A stretch of DNA of 41,759 bases from Rhizobiaceae bacterium (GCA_019635695.1 JAHBYZ010000026.1:1-41759); one strand, 5' to 3'; numbered from the stretch's first letter, positions 8,382 to 16,959 are shown. Translations and numbers: made by a program. The notes: generated by a model not told the origin, from the sequence alone.

Positions 8382-9968
8382 CTATCGCGGCCTTGCCTCG
8401 CCAAGTTCCTCAGCCACGATCCTCCAGACGGCGCTTGCATGCGAGGCGGCGACGAAATGGCCGCCGGGGATGATGTGCTGCCGGTGACCTCCACCGGCCT
8501 CGACAATGCGTGAGAATTCGGTCGGGCTGGTCAGCGGGTCGTCGGCGCCGTGGACGAAGACGATCGGCTTGTTCAGCTCACGCGCCTCGCTTTCCCAAGC
8601 GTTCATGACGAAATCAAAGTCGCCAGCCATGCCGAAGACCGACGAGGCATAGAGGTCTGCGAACATGGCGTAGGCCTCGGTGCCGGTTGCCTCTCCATCG
8701 AGCACAGCCATGTCAATCGGCAAGTCGGCGAACAGGCGTGACAGAATCGTCCGGCTGGTGGCGCGGTTGGAGTAGTACTTGTAGTATTGCCAGTTCACGC
8801 GCCGGAAGATGTCCGGACGGCCGGAAAGCCGCTTCAGGCCGCCGTAGAAGGTTCCGGCGCGGTCGTTCTTCTCACGGCCGCCGGTCAAGTTGATCGACTG
8901 CAGGATCAGTTTCGAGACCAGGTGTGGATATCGGTTGGCGAACCGGATCGCCAGCGAGCCTCCAAGCGACTGGCCGAGCAACGGCACACCCACACGTGCC
9001 TCTCCTTCCATCCATAGCGCGATATCGGCGAAGGCTTCGTCGATGAAGCTCGACTGGCCCACGAGGTCCGACGGCGAGCGCTCCTCAAGGAATCCGGCAC
9101 GAATGGGTATGGTCAGCCGGATGTTGGCCGTGTCGAGGTGCCGCCCGATGCCTGCGACGACAATCGGGAACATCATGCCGTGGATCATGACGAGGGGATA
9201 GCCTCTCTCTGGACCGCATGTGAGGATGCGAAGGATGCGTCCGTTCGGCAGGCGCTTTACGGCAAGTTGAGCATCTTCGGGCAAGTGGCGCGCGATGAAG
9301 GTTTCGGCAGGTCCCGAATGCGCGGCCTCGGCCTCACTCACCGAGAGCAGGTGGACCAACTGGCCAAGCATGATGCGCACCAGATCCTGCTGGCCAGAGC
9401 AGTGCATCCTGGAGAAGACGCTTTTGACGTGCGCGCGCTTAGTCTCGAACCCCACGCGATCGCGCACAGCGGCGTCGCGCAGCGATAGTCCTGAGGTAAC
9501 CTGAAACATCACACGCCGCTCTGCGTCAGTGAAGTTGCGATCCGGCTGCATGAGGTCGAGCATCTCGGCAAAGATCGCCTCGCTGACCATCAACCCGCGC
9601 ATCTTTCGCTCAACCTTTCGATCCGGGCGCGAAGGCGTGAAGCGCAGGAACCATGCGAACCGGTCGCCGGTCGACAGCGTGACAAGTGCTCCCGCCAGCG
9701 GGCTCTCCCTGAGAGCAAGGCGCGCCAATTCGTGCACGTCGGGGTCGTCCTGGCTGTGAGCTACCAGCCGGGTTGCCCGGCTGACGAGATCGGTGACGCC
9801 GCCACGCAGGAAGCCGCCGCCGAGCTCATGCTCGGACCATTTGAGGTCCAGGGCAAAGGCGCCGCTCCTCGCATGGTCACGAAGCACGCGCTCCATAGCC
9901 TGCCGGGCCTTGTCCTGCGGCAGCAGCGAGAAGGCCGCATCAAGATCGGAGGCAGTTCTGGCGCCCAT
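8382..9968 (-). CDS. LuxR-type HTH fused to alpha/beta hydrolase
   Basis: A 528-residue two-domain protein. An N-terminal region of about 140 residues precedes a LuxR-type HTH (146-205, beginning FTDAERRVMFQVTSGLSLRD). An alpha/beta hydrolase follows from about 230: oxyanion segment MIHGMMFP, nucleophile elbow GQSLGG with S334, an acid in VFVHGADDPLTS and a C-terminal histidine in PGGHFVAA, so the catalytic triad looks complete. A cytoplasmic protein that both binds DNA and binds or hydrolyses a small ester is implied. The start ATG has GAGGAT upstream. A gap of 199 nt with an inverted repeat (10035-10048) separates it from the divergent beta-helix gene. The target ligand is unknown. Confidence 0.85.
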   Translation of the reverse strand: MGARTASDLDAAFSLLPQDKARQAMERVLRDHARSGAFALDLKWSEHELGGGFLRGGVTDLVSRATRLVAHSQDDPDVHELARLALRESPLAGALVTLSTGDRFAWFLRFTPSRPDRKVERKMRGLMVSEAIFAEMLDLMQPDRNFTDAERRVMFQVTSGLSLRDAAVRDRVGFETKRAHVKSVFSRMHCSGQQDLVRIMLGQLVHLLSVSEAEAAHSGPAETFIARHLPEDAQLAVKRLPNGRILRILTCGPERGYPLVMIHGMMFPIVVAGIGRHLDTANIRLTIPIRAGFLEERSPSDLVGQSSFIDEAFADIALWMEGEARVGVPLLGQSLGGSLAIRFANRYPHLVSKLILQSINLTGGREKNDRAGTFYGGLKRLSGRPDIFRRVNWQYYKYYSNRATSRTILSRLFADLPIDMAVLDGEATGTEAYAMFADLYASSVFGMAGDFDFVMNAWESEARELNKPIVFVHGADDPLTSPTEFSRIVEAGGGHRQHIIPGGHFVAASHASAVWRIVAEELGEARPR

Positions 9969-10034
9969 CTTCCGATCCTCGGGAGATCCGAAAGTAACCT
10001 AGCGCAACATCCCACGCATATCGGCCGATTGACA

Positions 10035-10048
10035 TACCCATCTGGGTA
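10035..10048. promoter_or_regulatory. Inverted repeat, candidate operator of the HTH-hydrolase
   Basis: TACCCA-TC-TGGGTA is a perfect 6+2+6 inverted repeat, extended imperfectly to ACAT/ATGT on both sides. It starts within TTGACATACCCA, so it overlaps a -35-like hexamer (10029-10034). It lies between two divergent genes, 67 nt from the HTH-hydrolase start. An operator for that regulator is inferred from position; no binding evidence exists. Confidence 0.4.
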
Positions 10049-10167
10049 ATGTGCGGCCGCCGATAGGCGTCTACGTTTGAGCCGAATGGTCGACGCTTCC
10101 TCTGACGAGATCGACCCGAAACCTTTGCGTGAACTGGGATTGAACTTGTCATCGACGGAGTAGGACC

Positions 10168-11043
10168 ATGGCGACTTTCACTGTCACCAGTTCCGGAGCA
10201 CCCGGCTCTACCGGCTTCACCTTCGAGGAAGCGGTTCAGCAGTCGATTCTCTCCGCAGGACCCGACACGATCCGCTTTGCGCCTGAGCTGACGAACGTGC
10301 AGCTCAATGCGGCTGTCACCATATCCGGCGAGCTGGTCATCGACGGCGATCACAATGGCGACGGCATCAGCGACGTGGTGATCGGCGCCGGCCAGAACCG
10401 ACACCTCAATATCGACGCGGCCTCGATCGTGACGATCCGCAACGTCGATTTCATCGGCGGCTCCGATTCGCCCCGAACATGGGCAAACCCCTCCCAGCCG
10501 CGTCCGCCGGCGGAGGCCGGGGCAAACGGCGGCGATTTGAGCGCCCCCGAGACACCGGAAACCATGGACGGCGCCGACGCTGAAGATGGCGGCCACGGCA
10601 GCGCAGGTACCGAGGGCGTCGATGGCGTCGACGCGGTCGGCTCCATCCTGAACCGTGGCACATTAGTGCTCGAGCGCGTCGGCTTCAGCGGCAACCTGGC
10701 GGTCGGCGAAGTCGGCGAGAGAGGTGGAACCGGCGGTAGCGGCGCCAGGTCGATCGGCGAGGACGGCCAGACAGACTATCTCGGCACCGCCAACGACCCT
10801 TCCGGCACCGTGCATCCGTTGCGAGACGAATGGGAGGAAGGTCTTCTGCCCGGTGGCGCGGGTGGAGATGGCGGCCGCGGCGGCAATGGTGGCAATGGCG
10901 GAGACGGCGGCGATGCCGCGGGCGCAATCCTCAATGAAGGCTCGCTCACGCTGATCGACACCGTGTTCGCTGGCCGGCTCACCAGCGGCCTGGTTCTTGG
11001 CTTCGGTAACCCGTTCAACAACCAGGCCCAAGGCGGCGACTGA
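10168..11043 (+). pseudogene. Beta-helix/Gly-rich surface protein, truncated by IS3 element
   Basis: The first 290 codons look like the N-terminus of a large secreted parallel beta-helix protein: FTVTSSGAPGSTGFTFEEAV, a strand-rich DTIRFAPEL..ITISGELVIDGD region with the Ca-binding-like GDHNGDGISD, and repeats of the type NRGTLVLERVGFSGN and NEGSLTLIDTVFAG separated by glycine-rich loops (GGDGGRGGNGGNGGDGGDAA, residues about 232-251). No signal peptide is present, as in RTX proteins exported by type I systems through a C-terminal signal. The stop TGA at 11041-11043 is supplied by the first bases of the IS, so the original C-terminus, including any export signal, is missing. Start ATG follows GGAGTAGGA. 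Confidence 0.75.
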
Positions 11044-11099
11044 ATAGTCCCTAGATTTGTGGACGCCTTCTTCCCTAATTTTGAGGCAAGGAGGCCGTT

Positions 11100-11372
11100 G
11101 TGGGGACAGGTAATTTCGACGACGAGTTCAAGCGTGATGCGGTCGCGCAGATCACCGAACGGGGCTATCCGGTCGCGGAGGTTTCGAAGCGGCTCGGGGT
11201 GAGCCAGCACTCGCTCTACGCGTGGCGCAGGAAGTTCTCGAAGCGTGCCTGTTCGACCGATGATGATCAGACGTCAGAGATTCGACGTCTGAAGAAGGAG
11301 CTGGCGCGCGTCACCGAGGAGCGCGACATCTTAAAAAAAGCCACCGCGTATTTCGCCAAGGATGCAAAGTGA
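11100..11372 (+). CDS. IS3-family transposase OrfA
   Basis: A 90-residue OrfA. The N-terminal HTH (about 10-45: FKRDAVAQITERGYPVAEVS, then LGVSQHSLYAWRRKF) binds the IS ends, and a leucine-zipper-like helix (55-80, EIRRLKKELARVTEERDILK) drives multimerisation. The GTG start at 11100 follows AAGGAGG at 11088-11094. The end of the gene overlaps orfB, with an A7 run at 11333-11339 for production of the OrfAB fusion. The ORF is intact. Confidence 0.92.
   Translation: MGTGNFDDEFKRDAVAQITERGYPVAEVSKRLGVSQHSLYAWRRKFSKRACSTDDDQTSEIRRLKKELARVTEERDILKKATAYFAKDAK
11333..11339 (+). other. Probable programmed -1 frameshift site (A7)
   Basis: A run of seven A (context TTAAAAAAAG) sits in orfA 30 nt before its stop. 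OrfB is in the -1 frame relative to orfA and overlaps it. This is the standard IS3-family arrangement by which slippage produces the OrfAB transposase. Inferred from family knowledge plus frame geometry. Confidence 0.7.
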
Positions 11373-12229
11373 GATATGCGTTTGTTGCCGAGCATCGCCA
11401 TCAGTTCACGGTGCGAGCGATGTGCCGATGCCTGCGTATCCGGCCCAGTGGTTTCTATGCCTGGCTGAAGAACCCGCTGAGCAAACGGGCTCGAGAGGAT
11501 GCCCGTCCGACCGCGCTTCTCAGCAAGGCCTGGAAGGAAAGCGGCAGGGTCTACGGCTATCGCAAGCTGCATGACGATCTCCTCGATCAGGGAGAGACCA
11601 GTTGCGCCAACCGCATCGCTCGTCTCGCCAGGCTGGCCGGGATCAAGGCACAGATCGGCTATAAGCGTCGGCCCGGTTCCTATGGTGGCAAGCCGTCGGT
11701 CGTGGTCGACAACACGCTTGCCCGGCAGTTCGATGTCGATGCGCCGGACAGGGCGTGGGTGACAGATATCACCTACATCCGGACCCAGGAGGGCTTTGCC
11801 TATCTGGCCGTGGTGATCGACCTGTTTTCGCGGCGCGTCATCGGCTGGTCGCTACAGAGCCGCCAGACCACCGATGTGGTGTTACAGGCGTTGCTCATGG
11901 CGGTGTGGCGGCGAAAGCCGAAGAGCAGGGTGCTGGTTCATTCAGATCAGGGCTCGCAATTCACCAGCATGGACTGGGCGGTCTTCCTGAAGCACCACAA
12001 TCTTGAGCATTCGATGAGCCGGCGCGGAAACTGTCACGACAACGCTGTGGCGGAGAGCTTCTTCAATCTCCTCAAACGCGAGAGGATCCGGCGCAGGACC
12101 TACCGAACACGCCAGGAGGCGAGGCAGGACGTGTTCGACTATATCGAGATGTTCTACAACTCGAAGCGCAAGCACGTCAGGAACGGGATGCTGTCACCCG
12201 TCGAGTTCGAACGGCAGCAGGAAATGTAA
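11369..12229 (+). CDS. IS3-family transposase OrfB (DDE integrase core)
   Basis: A 286-residue catalytic part of the transposase. An HTH_21-type region (about 45-100) precedes the rve integrase core, with catalytic D in AWVTDITYIR, D in VHSDQGSQFTS and E in NAVAESFFNLLK; the spacing fits DD(35)E. The end motif YNSKRKHVRNGMLSPVEFE is typical of the family. It is probably translated mainly as OrfAB after -1 frameshifting at 11333-11339; the GTG at 11369 is only the formal start. Intact and likely functional. Confidence 0.92.
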   Translation: MRYAFVAEHRHQFTVRAMCRCLRIRPSGFYAWLKNPLSKRAREDARPTALLSKAWKESGRVYGYRKLHDDLLDQGETSCANRIARLARLAGIKAQIGYKRRPGSYGGKPSVVVDNTLARQFDVDAPDRAWVTDITYIRTQEGFAYLAVVIDLFSRRVIGWSLQSRQTTDVVLQALLMAVWRRKPKSRVLVHSDQGSQFTSMDWAVFLKHHNLEHSMSRRGNCHDNAVAESFFNLLKRERIRRRTYRTRQEARQDVFDYIEMFYNSKRKHVRNGMLSPVEFERQQEM

Positions 12230-12263
12230 CCCGAGGGCGTCCACGAAACTCGGGGCTATTCAC

Positions 12264-12530
12264 ACCATCCTGCGGCAGTTGAAGCGGGATGCCGCGGTAG
12301 CTCAACGTAATTCCGAGGTTCGAGTGGTCGGTATCGATCACCGGAGCTGGCGGCGGGCGACGAGCTATGGGACCATCATGATTGAGCTCGAGCGCCGCTC
12401 GGTTGTCGACATTCTGGACGACCGCAGCGTCGAGAGTGCGGCCGGGTGGCTTCGTGAACGTCCTTCTGTCGAGGTAGTCAGCCGAGATCGCTGCGGCCTT
12501 TATGCGCAGGCTAGCCGCGCTGCCGAATAG
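12264..12530 (+). pseudogene. ISL3-family transposase fragment
   Basis: This 88-codon remnant reads VVGIDHRSWRRATSYGTIMI, then ERRSVVDILDDRSVESAAGW and VEVVSRDRCGLYAQAS, matching the central part of ISL3-family transposases (first catalytic Asp in GID and the later SRDR-x-x-x-YA motif). The 5' side is cut by the IS3 element boundary at 12262 and the 3' side ends at a TAG where the family would continue (normally ..ALQVADRFHL). It lacks its HTH and the last catalytic residues and cannot be active. Confidence 0.75.
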
Positions 12531-12653
12531 CGCCAACGCACCGAGGAGCGTCGTCGCGAGGATTGCAGAACTAACCGCAGCCCCGCGCGGCGTCTAAGGC
12601 GCTTGGCTTGTGATCGTGGCCACGAGACTCCCGAAGCGGGAGAGTGATGAGAG

Positions 12654-14153
12654 TCATTCGACGAAGGTGCGGTCCCGCGCTGTGGAGAGCTTCGGAAGCA
12701 GCACCAGAACGACTGCGCCGAAGGCGACCGCCAGCAGCACTGCACTGACGGGCCTGGTGAGGAATACGGTGAGATCACCGCGCGAAAGCGCCATCGCTCG
12801 GCCGAAATAGGTTTCCAGCATTGGGCCCAGGATCATGCCGAGCAATAGCGGCGCCGGCTCGCACCCGCTTCGCATGAGCAAGGTCCCGAGCAGCGCGAAC
12901 CCGCACATCAGGAGGATATCGAACTCGCTGTTGTTGATGGCGAAGACGCCGACGCAGCAAAGCACGAGGATGGATGGATAGAGCATGTTGTAGGGTACGC
13001 TGATGATGCGCGCCCACAGGCCGACCAGCGGAAGATTCAGCACCAGAAGCAGTGCGTTGCCGATCCACATCGAGGCGATGAGGCCCCAGAACAACTCCGG
13101 CTGCTTGGCAATCATCGATGGCCCGGGCTGCACGCCCTGAATAAGCATGGCGCCGACCATCATCGCCATGATGGCGTTCGACGGTATGCCGAGGGTCAGC
13201 ATCGGGATGAACGATGTCTGCGCTGCGGCATTGTTCGCGGCCTCCGGCGCGGCGACACCTTCGATAGCGCCCTCGCCAAACCGCTCGGGGTGGCGCGCGA
13301 TGCGCTTTTCGAAGCTGTAGGAGAGGTAGGAGGCAAGTAGCGCGCCCGATCCAGGCAGCACGCCGAGAATTGATCCGATGACCGTGCCGCGAAGGATCGG
13401 CGGCGTGATCTCGCGCGCGTCTTTGCGCGTCAGAAGGAGAGACCCTACCTTGTGCGTGCCGCGCTGATCGCTGTCTCGACTGGACAGATTGGCGATGATC
13501 TCCGTCAGGCCGAAAAGACCCATGGCGGCGGCAACGAAACTTATGCCATCCGCCAGGCCCGAAAGGCCAAACATGTAACGCTCGGCACCGCTGTTGGCGT
13601 CGACGCCCACGGTGCCGAGCAGGATTCCCATGACGACCATGGCGAAAGCCTTCAGAAGCGAACCGCGCGCCATCACGATGCAGATGACGATTCCCAGCAC
13701 GACAAGTGCGAAATACTCGGCCGCGCCGAACTTCAGGGCCAGCTCGGCCATCGGGGAAGCGACAGCGGCGATCATCACCGTCGCGATGCTGCCGGCAACG
13801 AACGAGCCGATGGCGGCAGTCGCGAGCGCTTTGCCGGCTTTGCCCTGGCGAGCCATCTTGTAGCCGTCGAGCGCGGTAACGACGGACGACGATTCACCGG
13901 GCAGATTGAGCAGGATTGCCGTCGTCGATCCGCCATACTGCGATCCGTAGTAGATTCCGGACAGCATGATGAGAGCTGGAAGCGGTTCGATGCCGAACGT
14001 GAACGGCAGCAGAAGAGAGATCGTTGCCGCAGGTCCGATGCCAGGGAGAACGCCGATCAACGTGCCGAGGAGCGCACCCAGCAGACAATAGAAGATCGCG
14101 TCGAGGGTGAGTACCGCGGCAAACCCGACCTGCAGATTGGCAATCAGCTCCAT
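12654..14153 (-). CDS. tctA: Tripartite tricarboxylate transporter permease, large subunit TctA
   Basis: A 499-residue inner-membrane protein with about 11-12 hydrophobic segments and TctA family signatures: LGTLIGVLPGIGPAATISLL near residue 30, GIYYGSQYGGSTTAILLNLP near 67, and in the second half GSILGVLPGSGALLASYLSY and AAPEAANNAAAQTSFIPML. With TctB and the periplasmic TctC it imports (tri)carboxylates using an ion gradient. It lies 10 nt after tctB on the minus strand, so the two form an operon. A 6-bp hairpin (CTCCCG/CGGGAG, 12628-12642) just downstream lacks a T run and is a weak terminator candidate. Confidence 0.95.
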   Translation of the reverse strand: MELIANLQVGFAAVLTLDAIFYCLLGALLGTLIGVLPGIGPAATISLLLPFTFGIEPLPALIMLSGIYYGSQYGGSTTAILLNLPGESSSVVTALDGYKMARQGKAGKALATAAIGSFVAGSIATVMIAAVASPMAELALKFGAAEYFALVVLGIVICIVMARGSLLKAFAMVVMGILLGTVGVDANSGAERYMFGLSGLADGISFVAAAMGLFGLTEIIANLSSRDSDQRGTHKVGSLLLTRKDAREITPPILRGTVIGSILGVLPGSGALLASYLSYSFEKRIARHPERFGEGAIEGVAAPEAANNAAAQTSFIPMLTLGIPSNAIMAMMVGAMLIQGVQPGPSMIAKQPELFWGLIASMWIGNALLLVLNLPLVGLWARIISVPYNMLYPSILVLCCVGVFAINNSEFDILLMCGFALLGTLLMRSGCEPAPLLLGMILGPMLETYFGRAMALSRGDLTVFLTRPVSAVLLAVAFGAVVLVLLPKLSTARDRTFVE

Positions 14154-14163
14154 CTGGTCGAGT

Positions 14164-14631
14164 TCACATCACATTGCGAAGCGCGGTGCCGACAACCGGC
14201 ATCTGAAGGCCGAGGCCATAGATGAACACGAGCGTGACGAAGCCGGCGATCGCGCAAGCAAGCACGACTGCGGGAATGATACCCAACGAACGACTGGCAT
14301 AGGTTGATATCAGGACCAGGATGCATGCTGACAGAGGCAGTCCTAGCGGCCGTAGGATCAATGCGAAAAGCACGCTTGACCCCACGATGACAATGATAGG
14401 GAGCGGCGCAAGCGACACCTGTTCCTGGTCGCGGGTGACCACGCTGCGCAACAGCAGAACCAGCGCAAAGCCACTCAACATGACGCCCGCCACGGTGGGG
14501 AAGAAGCCCGGCCCGATGCTCGCGAGAGAGCCGAATGAGTACTCTCGTCCGAAAACCAGTGCGGCTACGCCAACGAAGCCAAACACGCTGCCCGAGATGA
14601 AGTCTGCCTGATTGCGAATTGCCAGAGCCAT
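14164..14631 (-). CDS. tctB: Tripartite tricarboxylate transporter small subunit TctB
   Basis: A 155-residue protein with four hydrophobic segments (about 10-28, 45-62, 76-110 as two, 118-142), the size and layout of TctB. The segment SIGPGFFPTVAGVMLSGFAL near residues 38-57 is the conserved G-PGFFP motif of the family. GGAGGA lies just before the ATG. It precedes tctA by 10 nt and follows the LysR gene by 98 nt on the same strand. Its role is assembly or function of the TctA channel. Confidence 0.92.
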   Translation of the reverse strand: MALAIRNQADFISGSVFGFVGVAALVFGREYSFGSLASIGPGFFPTVAGVMLSGFALVLLLRSVVTRDQEQVSLAPLPIIVIVGSSVLFALILRPLGLPLSACILVLISTYASRSLGIIPAVVLACAIAGFVTLVFIYGLGLQMPVVGTALRNVM

Positions 14632-14729
14632 GCAATCCTCCGAGCGGGCAGCTAGCGGGCCGTCGAACTAGGCGGCATCGTCTGACAGGACTAAAGTGCT
14701 TCCAATGTCATTCACCCTGAGGCAGCGCT

Positions 14730-15662
14730 TTAAATAGACGACATCGACACGCCAGCACTTTCAGTTGGCGCCGCCGGCTCCTGCTTGACGCGATGTATCG
14801 CGTCGAGCAGGCGCTGGCGTGTCGGCGAGTTGGTGCCGGGCTTCCATATCAGGCTCGGATATGCGGGAAGCGAGAAATCGCTGACCTCGCGCAAGACGAT
14901 CTCTCTGGAGCGTCCCCCGCCGACGGGCCCTGGGAGAAAGCAGAGACCGACACCCACTTCTATAAGGCCGAGCAGGAGCAGCCGGTCCGAGGCGCTCTGG
15001 ACGATATTGGGCACCAACCCGCCATTGTGGCAGGCGGCAAGCATCTGATCGTGCAGGATAGGCGAGACGTGCCGGGGCAGCCAGATGAACGGCTCGTCTA
15101 CGAGGTCGAGGAGCCGGATGTCAGCCTTGGACGCAAGACTGTGGCTCCGAGGCATCGCCAGCAGCCATTGCTCCGGCGCGAGCCGCTCAAACGCTACGTC
15201 GGGGTAGCTGATCGGCGCGTAGACGAAGCCGCCATCCACCGAACCAGAGCGTACCGCCTCCACAACCTGGTCGCCGCGCATGGGCAAGAGCACGAGCTCG
15301 ACCCCTGGACTCTCGCTCTTGAAGAGTTTGATAGACTTGAGCACCGTCGGTCTGTCGAAGGCGCCAATCTGCAGCGCTATGCGAAGCACACCGATATTGC
15401 CTTTGGCCGCCATGACGGCGTGGCTGCGCGCCTGCTCGACATCAGCGAGTATGCGCTGCGCCTGCTCCAGGAAATGCGCGCCGAAGGTGGATAGTCTGAT
15501 ACGTTTTCCTTTTCTGTCGAACAGGTCACTGCCGAGTTGAAGTTCGAGCTCGCGAACCTGACGCGAAACGGCCGATTGGGCGACGTTGAGCTTCGCTGCG
15601 GCCTGGCTGAAGTTCTCGGTTGCTGCAACTGCCACGAAGTACCTCAGATGCCGCAGCTCCAT
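14730..15662 (-). CDS. LysR-family transcriptional regulator
   Basis: A 310-residue LysR regulator. The winged HTH fills residues 1-60 (MELRHLRYFVAVAATENFSQ, then AAAKLNVAQSAVSRQVRELE), followed by a LysR substrate-binding domain (90-300). The start at 15662 is chosen because the family begins MELRHLRYF and GGAG lies 7 nt upstream; the 9-residue longer form is unlikely. It is placed between tctB and the divergent tctC gene, so it very probably controls both transporter transcripts and the enzymes behind tctC, with the imported acid or a metabolite as co-inducer. Confidence 0.93.
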   Translation of the reverse strand: MELRHLRYFVAVAATENFSQAAAKLNVAQSAVSRQVRELELQLGSDLFDRKGKRIRLSTFGAHFLEQAQRILADVEQARSHAVMAAKGNIGVLRIALQIGAFDRPTVLKSIKLFKSESPGVELVLLPMRGDQVVEAVRSGSVDGGFVYAPISYPDVAFERLAPEQWLLAMPRSHSLASKADIRLLDLVDEPFIWLPRHVSPILHDQMLAACHNGGLVPNIVQSASDRLLLLGLIEVGVGLCFLPGPVGGGRSREIVLREVSDFSLPAYPSLIWKPGTNSPTRQRLLDAIHRVKQEPAAPTESAGVSMSSI

Positions 15663-15995
15663 AGGCTTACTCCATGTTTCGGGCCGCATTTCGCCGCTTC
15701 CGGACTGGAGAAGGGCAAGCCGCGTGACCTTTGAAGTGTCGAGCTCTTATGCCTCAAGGTGATTTAGAATTCGAGAGTAAGCATTGGCAGCATGACGGAA
15801 TTTCGTATTAGCCTCGTGTTCGACTGCAGTCGCGAACTGCGGAGGGGCGCTCGGACGGCACGGTTCCGGGCCTCTTGAGCCTCGGTGGGATGCAAGAATG
15901 CGTGAGCAGCCAGCAGACCGGGTCACGACGAAACGGAACGCTTACGGCGGACAGCGACACAAGCTCCGCCGGAGTCGAACTTGGGGAGTGAGAGA
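15663..15995. promoter_or_regulatory. Divergent control region LysR/tctC
   Basis: A 333-nt gene-free region between the LysR gene (minus) and tctC (plus). It contains CGACTGCAGTCG at 15821-15832, a perfect 12-bp palindrome, inside a longer imperfect repeat (GTTCGACTGC ... GCAGTCGCGAAC). The surrounding 15760-15815 stretch is the most AT-rich part. This is where LysR operators and both promoters should lie; exact -35/-10 boxes are not evident. Confidence 0.45.
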
Positions 15996-16949
15996 ATGAA
16001 GAAGCTTGGTTTCCTGATGGCCGGCGTATCGCTGGCGTTCATTGCCACCGCCGCCCAGGCGCAGGACTACCCATCGCAGCCGATCACGATGATCGTCGGT
16101 GCGGCAGCCGGCGGCCCGACGGATATTCTTGCGCGCATCGTGGCCGATGGCCTGAAGACGCGCCTTCCTCAACCCGTTGTCGTCGAAAATCGGCCCGGCC
16201 AGGGCGGGCAGTTGGCCAACGTGCTCCTCGCCAACAAGGCGGCTGACGGTTACACGCTCGGCGTCACGAGCGGCGGCATCGCCGCCCTGCCGGTCACGAG
16301 CCAGGATTTCAAGCTCGACCCCGTTGCAGACTTCGCCGACGTGGCGCTCATGGCCAGCGCCACGCGTATCCTGATCGCCCGTGCCGATGCGCCATACAAC
16401 AGCGCGCAGGAGTTCATCGACTACGCCAAGGGCAATCCAGGCGGCGTGAACTATGCCGACATGGGTGGAACCAATACGCTCGATATGAGCCTGCTGGCGT
16501 CACGAGCCGGCATCAAGGTCGCGTCGATCCCCTATGCGGGCAGCGCTTCCCAGGTCCAGACCGCGCTGGCCGGGGGCGAGGTTGACGTCGCGCTGGACAC
16601 CTATTCGAGTGCGCGCAACTTCCTCGATCAGGGCAAGACCAAGGCACTCGCCGTAGGCAGTCTGACGCCCTTCGAAAAGCTTCCGGACGTTCCGTCCATA
16701 TCGGCTACCATCGCCAACCATGAAACGAGCCTGGGCTGGTACGCCGTGATCGGTCCGAAGGGTATGCCGGACGAAATCGTGGCCAAGCTGAACCAGGAAA
16801 TCAACGCGGTGCTGGAACTTCCCGAGAACCGGGCAAAGATCGAAGGCCTCGGTCTTGAGCTCCGGACAGGAACTCCTGGCGACCTCGAAGCGCTTATGAA
16901 GAAGGACACCGCCTTCTGGGTCGAGGCCGCCAAGGCCGCCGGCCAGTAA
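15996..16949 (+). CDS. tctC: Tripartite tricarboxylate transporter substrate-binding protein TctC
   Basis: A 317-residue periplasmic binding protein of the Bug/TctC family. Signal peptide MKKLGFLMAGVSLAFIATAA followed by QA|QDYP, with signal peptidase cleavage after about residue 22. Family motifs are YPSQPITMIVGAAAGGPTDI, VVENRPGQGGQLA and, later, PYAGSASQVQTALAGGEVDV. The ATG at 15996 follows GGGGAG. Members bind carboxylated ligands in a deep cleft; the ligand here is not predictable. It is the first gene of the plus-strand operon with the three enzymes downstream, and supplies TctAB encoded on the other strand. Confidence 0.94.
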   Translation: MKKLGFLMAGVSLAFIATAAQAQDYPSQPITMIVGAAAGGPTDILARIVADGLKTRLPQPVVVENRPGQGGQLANVLLANKAADGYTLGVTSGGIAALPVTSQDFKLDPVADFADVALMASATRILIARADAPYNSAQEFIDYAKGNPGGVNYADMGGTNTLDMSLLASRAGIKVASIPYAGSASQVQTALAGGEVDVALDTYSSARNFLDQGKTKALAVGSLTPFEKLPDVPSISATIANHETSLGWYAVIGPKGMPDEIVAKLNQEINAVLELPENRAKIEGLGLELRTGTPGDLEALMKKDTAFWVEAAKAAGQ

Positions 16950-16959
16950 GCAGCCACCC

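Larger units (their letters stand above)
11041..12262 (+). mobile_element. IS3-family insertion sequence, complete
   Basis: A 1222-bp element bounded by imperfect terminal inverted repeats of about 30 bp, both beginning TGAATAG and sharing GTGGACGCC (25 of 30 positions match by eye). It encodes overlapping orfA and orfB with an A7 slippery run. The bases just outside the two ends (left ...GGCGAC, right CACCAT...) do not form a direct repeat, and the flanks belong to two unrelated genes, so the element has taken part in a deletion or recombination after insertion. Confidence 0.9.

Noticed and set aside
8082..8513. 143-codon plus-strand frame overlapping the end of the HTH-hydrolase gene
   Set aside because: No ribosome binding site, biased composition, and half of it is antisense to a well-supported gene.
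10861..10920. Short tandem GGTGGCAATGGC-like repeats as a DNA repeat array or CRISPR
   Set aside because: They encode glycine-rich loops of the beta-helix protein and have no spacer structure. No CRISPR-like array was seen anywhere in the window.
12628..12642. CTCCCG/CGGGAG hairpin as a strong terminator of the tct operon
   Set aside because: Short stem and no T run on the minus-strand side; mentioned only as a weak candidate.
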